Source of the DNA: Janibacter melonis
Lineage (GTDB): Bacteria; Actinomycetota; Actinomycetes; Actinomycetales; Dermatophilaceae
NCBI RefSeq assembly: GCF_020567375.1
Contig: NZ_JAJBZM010000002.1
Coordinates: 62,001 to 126,000 of the forward strand
Reading direction: 5' to 3'
DNA length: 64,000 nucleotides
Below are positions 58,118-64,000 of the stretch, in pieces. Made by a program: the position numbers and the translations under genes. Under the pieces are notes generated by a model that saw only the letters and a program-made list of their open reading frames with translations, was not told the origin of the DNA and did no database searches. Every line of letters begins with the position of its first letter. The first letter of the stretch is position 1.

Positions 58118-59614
58118 CTAGCTGTTCGCCTGCTGCTTGATGCGGTTGGTTAGCTCGGTGACCTGGTTGTAGATCGCGCGCCGCTCGGCCATGAGCTCGC
58201 CGATCTTGCGGTTCGCGTGCATGACGGTCGTGTGGTCGCGCCCGCCGAAGAGCTTGCCGATCTGGGGCAGCGAGGCATCGGTCAGCTCGCGGCACAGGTA
58301 CATGGCGATCTGCCGGGCGGTCACGAGCACGCGGCTGCGCGAGGCGCCCTGGAGGTCCTCGATCGTCAGGCCGAAGTAGGCCGCGGTCTGGGCCATGATC
58401 GTCGCCGCGTCGATCTCGTTGGGTGCCTCGTGGGGGATGAGGTCCTTGAGCACGATCTGGGCCAGACCGAGGTCGACCGGCTGCCGGTTGAGGCTGGCGA
58501 AGGCGGTGACGCGGATGAGCGCGCCCTCGAGCTCGCGGATGTTCGTCGAGATCCGGCTCGCGATGAACTCGAGGACCTCGTCGGGCACCGACAGGCGCTC
58601 CTGGATGGCCTTCTTGCGCAGGATCGCGATCCGCGTCTCGAGGTCGGGCGGCTGGACGTCGGTGAGCAGCCCCCACTCGAAGCGGCTGCGCATGCGCTCC
58701 TCGAAGCCCTGGAGCAGCTTGGGCTTGACGTCGCTGGTGATGACGACCTGCTTGTTGGCGTTGTGCAGCGTGTTGAAGGTGTGGAAGAACTCCTCCTGCG
58801 TCTGCATCTTCCCCGACAAGAACTGGATGTCGTCGATGAGCAGCACGTCGACGTCGCGGTAGCGGGCCTGGAAGGCGGCCGCCTTGTCGTCGCGGATGCT
58901 GTTGATGAAGTCGTTGGTGAACTCCTCGGAGTTCACGTAGCGCACCTTGACGTGCGGGTAGAGGTTGCGCGCGTAGTGACCGATCGCGTGGAGCAGGTGG
59001 GTCTTGCCCAGACCGGACTCGCCGTAGATGAAGAGGGGGTTGTACGCCTTGGCCGGCGCCTCGGCGACCGCGACCGCGGCCGCGTGGGCGAAGCGGTTGC
59101 TCGAGCCGATGACGAAGGTGTCGAAGAGGTACTTCGGGTTGAGCCGGGTCAGCTCGACGCTCTCGGGCTGGGTCGCCCCGCGCCCGGCCCGTCCCGCGCT
59201 GGCGGCCGCCGTCTCGCGTGTCGTCATCGGGTCGCCGACCGGCAGCGGGTCCTGCGTGGCCAGACCCTGGCGAAGGGGGAGGACGTCCGCCTCGTCGCGC
59301 GGCGACCCGTCGGCAGAGGACTCGGGCAGGTGGTCCTCGCCGTCCTGGTGCAGGTCCGGGTCGACGGTCACCGCGATCCGCACCTCCTGCCCCAGCTGGG
59401 CCGACAGGGCCTGGGTCAGCTGCATCCGCAGGCGCTGCTCGACGAACTCCTTGCTGAAGTCGTCGGGCACGGCGATGAGGGCGGTGCTGTCGAGGAGACC
59501 GACGAGCTGGGCGTGGGTGAGGAAGGCGCGGCGGCCCACGGGCACGCCGTCGGCGTCGAGGGAGTCGAGGGTGGAGCGCCAGACCTGTGCGAAGTCCATG
59601 TCGGCGTCAGCCAC
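58118..59614 (-). CDS. dnaA: Chromosomal replication initiator DnaA
   Basis: 498 residues. Domain I at 1-90, Pro/Glu-rich linker, AAA+ domain with Walker A GESGLGKTH and Walker B LLIDDIQFL, and the C-terminal DNA-binding motif GGRDHTTVMHANRKI. It binds oriC boxes and opens DNA. GTG at 59614 has GAGGTGG. The gene is transcribed toward oriC; boxes in its upstream region suggest autoregulation. Confidence 0.97.
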   Translation of the reverse strand: MADADMDFAQVWRSTLDSLDADGVPVGRRAFLTHAQLVGLLDSTALIAVPDDFSKEFVEQRLRMQLTQALSAQLGQEVRIAVTVDPDLHQDGEDHLPESSADGSPRDEADVLPLRQGLATQDPLPVGDPMTTRETAAASAGRAGRGATQPESVELTRLNPKYLFDTFVIGSSNRFAHAAAVAVAEAPAKAYNPLFIYGESGLGKTHLLHAIGHYARNLYPHVKVRYVNSEEFTNDFINSIRDDKAAAFQARYRDVDVLLIDDIQFLSGKMQTQEEFFHTFNTLHNANKQVVITSDVKPKLLQGFEERMRSRFEWGLLTDVQPPDLETRIAILRKKAIQERLSVPDEVLEFIASRISTNIRELEGALIRVTAFASLNRQPVDLGLAQIVLKDLIPHEAPNEIDAATIMAQTAAYFGLTIEDLQGASRSRVLVTARQIAMYLCRELTDASLPQIGKLFGGRDHTTVMHANRKIGELMAERRAIYNQVTELTNRIKQQANS

Positions 59615-60057
59615 GCTCTACCACCTCGGTCGGTCCGGCCGGTCTCGCCGCGGGGGCGACGGACATGTCGTCGTCATCCTCGCGTCCACGGCAGACCGGT
59701 GTCCACACGCTTGTCCACAGGCTGTGGGTACCGAGGGGGATGAGGGCCGACGCTAACAACTCGACGTCCCCCCGGCAAGCCGGTCGGCACAACTGCGAGA
59801 TGTCGTCGGCGTGTCGCGGGTGCGGCCGAAGCCGGTGCTGGCACCCTGGGGTGTTTGTCGCTCCCGCGCGTGCTCCCTCGCGTGGTTTGACCGGGTCGAG
59901 CGGGCTGCCGTAACCTGGCAGACGGCCTGATCGGCCGCTTTCGCATGCCCATGATCGCGCGTCCCTCGCGGACGAGCCACGTGGGCCTCCGATCGCGGCT
60001 GATCCACGAACCCCACCCGGACGTGCCCGATCGTCCGACGACACATGGAGTACCGCG
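59615..60057. promoter_or_regulatory. Divergent dnaA-rpmH control region
   Basis: 443 bases without a gene. An exact DnaA box TTGTCCACA lies at 59711-59719 with a related GTGTCCACA at 59699-59707, close to the dnaA start. A promoter-like pair TTGACC (59887-59892) and TAACCT (59911-59916), 18 bases apart, points toward rpmH. Confidence 0.65.
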
Positions 60058-60195
60058 ATGAGCAAGCGCACCTTCCAGCCGAACAACCGTCGCCGCGCCA
60101 AGACGCACGGCTTCCGTCTGCGCATGCGCACCCGCGCCGGCCGCGCCATCCTGGCCAACCGCCGCGCCAAGGGGCGCGCCAAGCTCTCCGCCTGA
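60058..60195 (+). CDS. rpmH: 50S ribosomal protein L34
   Basis: 45 residues: [19 protein letters not shown], then [20 protein letters not shown], and end RAKLSA; a full-length L34. Divergent from dnaA and followed by rnpA, the universal order. Confidence 0.97.
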   Translation: MSKRTFQPNNRRRAKTHGFRLRMRTRAGRAILANRRAKGRAKLSA

Positions 60196-60207
60196 GCAGA
60201 CCCTCCC

Positions 60208-60585
60208 GTGTTGCCCGCGCAGCACCGGCTGACGGAGCGCGGGGAGTTCACGGCGACGGTCCGTGGCTCCGGCGCTCGACGCCAGGGCTCGCGGCTGCTC
60301 GTGGTCCACGCCCGTCACACCGACGCGCGGTCGGCACTGCCACCGCGCGTCGGTGTCGTCGTGTCCAAGGCCGTGGGCAACGCGGTCGTGCGCAACCGGG
60401 TCAAGCGTCGGCTGCGCGCCCAGGTGGCGCCCCTCCTGCCGGCCGTGCCGAGCGGGACCGACCTCGTGCTGCGGGCCAACCCCGCCTCCGCGAGCGCCAC
60501 CTCCGCGCAGATCGGCCGCACCCTCGGCTCGGCCCTGGCCTCCTTGGGCCTGACCGAGCCCTCGCCCGCGGAGCCCACGCCATGA
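60208..60585 (+). CDS. rnpA: Ribonuclease P protein component
   Basis: 125 residues. PAQHRLTERGEFTATVRGSG start and the signature VVSKAVGNAVVRNRVKRRLR. It helps the RNase P RNA mature tRNA 5' ends. GTG start 12 bases after rpmH; overlaps yidD by ATGA. Confidence 0.94.
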   Translation: MLPAQHRLTERGEFTATVRGSGARRQGSRLLVVHARHTDARSALPPRVGVVVSKAVGNAVVRNRVKRRLRAQVAPLLPAVPSGTDLVLRANPASASATSAQIGRTLGSALASLGLTEPSPAEPTP

Positions 60586-60944
60586 GCGGGAGCCGGGCTG
60601 CGGCCCCCTTCGTCCTGCTCGTCCGGGGCTACCAGCGCTACCTCTCCCCGCTCCTGCCGGCCCGGTGCCGGTACTACCCGACGTGCTCGGCGTACGCCGT
60701 CACCGCGCTGCGCCGCTTCGGGCCGGTGCGTGGTGGGTACCTCGCGGCGCACCGGATCGGACGCTGCCACCCGTGGTCGCACGGAGGTGTCGACTTCGTG
60801 CCCGACACGTGGGCCCAGCGCGGCTCGCCCGAGCTGACCCGGCCGCGGCTGGGTGACGACACCCCGGCCCTCAGCGAGGCCGATCTCCAGACCTCCCGGC
60901 GCCGCCTCGGCGCACCCCGACAGCGAAGGATCACCTCCCCGTGA
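60582..60944 (+). CDS. yidD: Membrane protein insertion efficiency factor YidD
   Basis: 120 residues: LLVRGYQRYLSPLLPARCRYYPTCSAYA with the family PTCSAY motif, RRFGPVRGGYLAAHRIGRCHPW and a longer hydrophilic tail (about 40 residues) than typical. Assists YidC-dependent insertion. It overlaps rnpA and yidC by four bases each. Confidence 0.93.
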   Translation: MSGSRAAAPFVLLVRGYQRYLSPLLPARCRYYPTCSAYAVTALRRFGPVRGGYLAAHRIGRCHPWSHGGVDFVPDTWAQRGSPELTRPRLGDDTPALSEADLQTSRRRLGAPRQRRITSP

Positions 60945-61990
60945 GCTTCAGCGACATCATGTATCCCTTCGAGTGGCTGGTCGCCTGGATCATCGTCCTG
61001 TGGCACAAGCTGCTCGTCGTCATCGGTCTGCCGAGCGACAACGGCTGGACGTGGACGCTGTCCATCGTCGGTCTCGTGCTCGTCATGCGTGCGGCGCTCA
61101 TCCCGCTCTTCGTCAAGCAGATCCACGCCTCGCGCAAGATGCAGCTCATCCAGCCCGAGATGCAGAAGATCCAGAAGAAGTACAAGGGCAAGAAGGACCC
61201 TGAGTCCCAGCAGAAGATGCAGCAGGAGATGATGTCTCTCTACCGGGAGACAGGCACCAACCCGCTCGCGTCATGCTTGCCGATCCTCGTGCAGTCGCCC
61301 TTCTTCTTCGGCCTCTTCCGCGTCCTCAACGGCCTCGACGAGATCGCCAGCGGCGAGCGTCAGCCCATCGGACCGCTGACCAAGGCCCTGGCTGCCGAGG
61401 CCGAGAAGTCGACGATCTTCGGGGCCCAGCTCTCCGACATCTTCCTGGGCGCGAACACACTCAACGTCCAGATCGTCACCGTCGTGCTCATCATCCTCAT
61501 GTCGGCGACGACCTTCACCACCCAGCACCAGCTGATGCGCAAGAACATGCCGACCGCTGCGCTCGAGGGCCCCTTCGCCCAGCAGCAGAAGATCATGCTC
61601 TACCTCTTCCCGATCATCTTCGCCGTCTCCGGCATCAACTTCCCGATCGGTGTGCTCATCTACTGGTTCACGACGAACCTGTGGACGATGCTCCAGCAGT
61701 TCTACGTCATCCGCCGCATGCCCGCGCCGGGCTCGGCCGCGGAGAAGGCGATGCACGAGCGTCGGCGCAAGGCCGGCAAGCCGCTCGACACCCCGGAGGA
61801 GGAGCGCGAGCGCGAGCACGACGCCGAGATGGCCGAGGAGCTCCGTGAGAAGGGCGTCATCTCCGGGCAGCGGGTGCAGCCCAAGAGCAAGAAGCGCTCG
61901 AAGAAGGACGGGACGAAGAAGAAGCCCGGCCCGCCCCCTGGCTCGTCGTCGACGGCGACCGCCACGAAGAACCCACGAAACGACAGCTGA
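60941..61990 (+). CDS. yidC: Membrane protein insertase YidC
   Basis: 349 residues, short Gram-positive form with five transmembrane helices; Arg in VLVMRAALIPLFVKQ is the conserved hydrophilic-groove residue; a coiled cytosolic loop (KMQLIQPEMQKIQKKY) follows. The basic end (about 300-349) resembles YidC2-type tails. GTG start overlapping yidD. Confidence 0.95.
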   Translation: MSFSDIMYPFEWLVAWIIVLWHKLLVVIGLPSDNGWTWTLSIVGLVLVMRAALIPLFVKQIHASRKMQLIQPEMQKIQKKYKGKKDPESQQKMQQEMMSLYRETGTNPLASCLPILVQSPFFFGLFRVLNGLDEIASGERQPIGPLTKALAAEAEKSTIFGAQLSDIFLGANTLNVQIVTVVLIILMSATTFTTQHQLMRKNMPTAALEGPFAQQQKIMLYLFPIIFAVSGINFPIGVLIYWFTTNLWTMLQQFYVIRRMPAPGSAAEKAMHERRRKAGKPLDTPEEEREREHDAEMAEELREKGVISGQRVQPKSKKRSKKDGTKKKPGPPPGSSSTATATKNPRNDS

Positions 61991-62046
61991 TCCCCCTTCG
62001 TCCCCCGGGCGCTGCGCCCGACTTGCCTGCGACAGGAGCACCACCC

Positions 62047-62652
62047 ATGACCGAGACCACGACCCCCGAGACGACGACCGAGGCGACGCCCGAGGAGGCC
62101 TCGAGCCAGGCGCCCGCGGGCACGCGTCAGTCCGCACTGGTGCGCGAAGGGGAGGTCGCCGCCGACTTCCTCGAGACGCTGCTCGACATCTGCGACCTCG
62201 ACGGCGACATCGACCTCGACATCGACGGCGACCGGGCCGCGGTGGCCATCGTCGACTCCGAGGACGGCCGCGTGCCTCGTCGCCTCATCGGCAGCGACGG
62301 CAAGGTCCTCGACTCGCTCCAGGAGCTGACGCGCCTCGCCGTGCAGTCGGCCACCGGTGAGCGCAGCCGCCTCATGCTCGACATCGCCGGTCACCGCGCC
62401 GGCCGTCGCGCCGAGCTCGTCGAGATCGCCCGCGACGCGGTGCGCCGCTCGCGCGAGTCCGGCGAGGAGATCTCGCTCGAGCCGATGTCGGCCTTCGAGC
62501 GCAAGGTCGTCCACGACGAGGTCCTCGCCTCCGGCCTGTCCTCGGAGTCCTCGGGCACCGAGCCGCGGCGCTACGTCGTCGTCATCCCCGAGGCCGGCAC
62601 CCAGGCCGAGGCCGACGACGAGCAGGACGCGTCGGCCGACGCCGACGCCTGA
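62047..62652 (+). CDS. Jag/KhpB-type RNA-binding protein
   Basis: 201 residues. Thr/Glu-rich N-terminus, a KH domain (RLIGSDGKVLDSLQELTRLA) and an R3H domain (HRAGRR, then PMSAFERKVVH). Binds RNA and, in firmicutes, regulates division with KhpA. ATG 62047 with CAGGAG. Between yidC and rsmG as usual. Confidence 0.92.
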   Translation: MTETTTPETTTEATPEEASSQAPAGTRQSALVREGEVAADFLETLLDICDLDGDIDLDIDGDRAAVAIVDSEDGRVPRRLIGSDGKVLDSLQELTRLAVQSATGERSRLMLDIAGHRAGRRAELVEIARDAVRRSRESGEEISLEPMSAFERKVVHDEVLASGLSSESSGTEPRRYVVVIPEAGTQAEADDEQDASADADA

Positions 62653-62659
62653 GCTGCTC

Positions 62660-63325
62660 GTGGACCACGCCCCTGAGGCCACGGAAGGCGCTCACCGGTT
62701 CTTCGCTGAGCGCCTTCCGCGCGCCACGGCCTTCGCCGACATCCTCGCCGACACCGGGGTGAGCCACGGGCTCATCGGTCCGCGCGAGGTGCCGATCCTG
62801 TGGGAGCGGCACATCCTCAACTGCGCGGTGATCGAGGACGCCTTCCCCAGCGGGGCCCGGGTCGTCGACGTCGGCAGCGGTGCTGGTCTGCCCGGCGTCG
62901 CGATGGCGATCGCCCGTCCCGATCTCGAGATCCATCTCGTCGAGCCGATGATGCGGCGCACCGAGTGGCTCGACGGTGTCGTCAGCGATCTAGCTCTGGA
63001 GAACGTCACGGTCCACCGTGCGCGGGCCGAGGAGATGCACGGGGTGCTCAGCGCCCCCTTCGTCACCGCGCGCGCGGTGGCCCGGCTCGACAAGCTGGCC
63101 CGCTGGTGCTTCCCGCTGCTCGACGATGGCGGGCAGCTCGTCGCGATGAAGGGCCGCACCGCGCAGGAGGAGCTCGACGCCGTGACGCCGACCCTGCGCA
63201 AGCTCGGCATGACCGCCGCCGCGGTGAGTGAGCACGGCGCCGCGGTGCTCCTCGAGGCCACAATGACGGTCGACTGCACCGTCACCCCCCGCAAGCCCGG
63301 GACGAAGCGCCCCCGCCGCCGCTGA
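62660..63325 (+). CDS. rsmG: 16S rRNA (guanine-N7) methyltransferase RsmG
   Basis: 221 residues from GTG at 62660. SAM motif VVDVGSGAGLPGVAMA, and the family ends VTPRKPGTKRPRRR. Methylates G527 of 16S rRNA. GTG is seven bases after the jag stop. The parS palindrome follows at once. Confidence 0.93.
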   Translation: MDHAPEATEGAHRFFAERLPRATAFADILADTGVSHGLIGPREVPILWERHILNCAVIEDAFPSGARVVDVGSGAGLPGVAMAIARPDLEIHLVEPMMRRTEWLDGVVSDLALENVTVHRARAEEMHGVLSAPFVTARAVARLDKLARWCFPLLDDGGQLVAMKGRTAQEELDAVTPTLRKLGMTAAAVSEHGAAVLLEATMTVDCTVTPRKPGTKRPRRR

Positions 63326-63341
63326 CCCCCCACCGCACCCC

Positions 63342-63373
63342 ACGGCCCGTGTTTCACGTGAAACACGGGCCGT
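63342..63373. other. parS: parS centromere site in a 32-base palindrome
   Basis: TGTTTCACGTGAAACA at 63350-63365 is the classic ParB site, exact. It sits inside a perfect 32-base palindrome extended by ACGGCCCG on one side and its complement on the other. ParB spreads from it and recruits SMC/ParA for origin segregation. The palindrome may double as the rsmG terminator. parA and parB are not in the remaining 630 bases. Confidence 0.93.
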
Positions 63374-63403
63374 CCTGCGTCTCAGGGTGGGTGGGGGCTG
63401 GTG

Positions 63404-64000
63404 GTGGTTGAGGTGCGCGGAAGAAGTCCGTGGTGGTTGAGGTGCGACGAAGGAGCCTCGAAACCACCCGACCCAGTCGCGACGGCTTACGGTCGTCACG
63501 GTCTCGCCCGTGATCCTTGCGATGGTGCCTGACGTCAGCCCGAAGATGGCGATGGTCGAGGTGCACCGAAGGGTCTCGAAGTCACGGCTCGAAGGGCCGG
63601 CCCGGTGGTCTCGAGGCCTGGGCGCGAGGCGCCCTTCGCACCTCGACCAGCAACGGTGTTGGTGGTCGAGGTGCGACGAAGGAGGCTCGAAACCACACCC
63701 TGCGCGTGATGGCGGGTGGGGCGCGAAGAGCAACCCGGTGGTGGTTGAGGTGCGACGAAGGAGCCTCGAAACCACCCGGGACGGTCGCGATGGGCTCACG
63801 GTCGACGTGCTGAGCTCCGAAGCCGCGACGGATGGTCAACACGACGCCTGTGGTCCGGTGGTCTCGAGGCTAGGGCGCGGGGCGCCCTTCGCACCTCGAC
63901 CAGCAACGGTGCTGGTGGTCGAGGTGCGGGCCGAGAGACCTCGAAGTCCCCGACCGAACGGCCCAGCCGGTGGTCTCGAGGCTCGGGCGCGGGCGCGGGC
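63404..64000. repeat. Cluster of REP-like palindromes downstream of parS
   Basis: At least seven imperfect copies: about 63431-63468, 63551-63583, 63605-63651, 63660-63698, 63737-63779, 63857-63906, 63911-63948 and one cut by the window end. Two forms alternate: GGTTGAGGTGCGACGAAGGAG to CCTCGAAACCAC, and GGTCTCGAGGC to GCACCTCGACC with a GGCGCCC loop. No gene is present. Confidence 0.75.

Noticed and set aside
63404-64000. CRISPR array downstream of parS
   Set aside because: Units vary in sequence and orientation and the spacers are not of uniform length; this is a REP-type family.

Overview
The window is very GC-rich chromosomal DNA from an actinomycete. The evidence is a FhaA-FhaB-PstP-RodA-PbpA-PknB block, CrgA, an actinobacterial rnpA-rpmH-dnaA-dnaN-gnd-recF-dciA origin block, gyrB-gyrA followed by a DUF3566 membrane protein, and a DLW-39-type small protein next to tRNA-Ile and tRNA-Ala. 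An Intrasporangiaceae-like (Janibacter/Terrabacter-type) host is my inference from content and order, not something a single marker proves.

Layout, left to right. 1-2.2 kb: 3' part of a TctA-type transporter, apparently fused to a TctB-like tail, then a UspA protein. 2.5-4.4 kb: a two-component pair (minus strand). 4.6-5.3 kb: a lipoprotein. 5.4-13.1 kb: cell-envelope and growth-control operon (fhaA, fhaB, pstP, rodA/ftsW, pbpA, pknB). 13.1-18 kb: yihY/brkB, pabA, a DUF881 protein, crgA, a rhomboid protease and a cyclophilin, with a nested-palindrome element and three DnaA boxes between crgA and the rhomboid gene. 18-22.3 kb: a membrane protein, then an operon of a DUF4397 surface protein, a class F-like sortase, an ECF sigma factor and its zinc anti-sigma factor. 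22.3-23.6 kb: a CsaA-like tRNA-binding protein and a secreted SGNH protein.

23.6-28.5 kb is a lower-GC accessory island next to tRNA-Ala. It holds one overlapping three-gene operon: an SMC/RecN-like coiled-coil ATPase, a soluble HEAT-like/HATPase sensor kinase, and a receiver domain fused to an aminoglycoside-phosphotransferase-type kinase fold. I do not recognise this set as a named system. It is the best candidate for an undescribed system, plausibly anti-phage or stress signalling.

28.5-34.4 kb: tRNA-Ala, a DLW-39-like protein, tRNA-Ile, DUF3566, gyrA and gyrB. 34.5-36.4 kb: a beta-lactamase-fold lipoprotein and a poly-Ser membrane protein. 36.5-53.1 kb is a complete phenol/catechol meta-cleavage cluster (dmp-like): phenol hydroxylase LMNOP, ferredoxin Q, catechol 2,3-dioxygenase B, hydrolase D, dehydrogenase C, tautomerase I, decarboxylase H, hydratase E, aldolase G and acylating acetaldehyde dehydrogenase F, with one AraC and two IclR regulators. 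It converts phenol to pyruvate and acetyl-CoA, and it sits between gyrB and dciA/recF, which are usually close neighbours. Its three structural transcripts each have an upstream 17-bp palindrome GTTC-N8-GGAAC.

53.3-63.3 kb: dciA, recF, gnd, dnaN, oriC (many DnaA boxes), dnaA, then divergently rpmH, rnpA, yidD, yidC, jag and rsmG, ending at a parS site. The last 600 bases are REP-like palindromes. Across the whole window, except the accessory island, the octamer CGAAGGGG/CCCCTTCG is strikingly frequent in both orientations and often forms the base of terminator stems.
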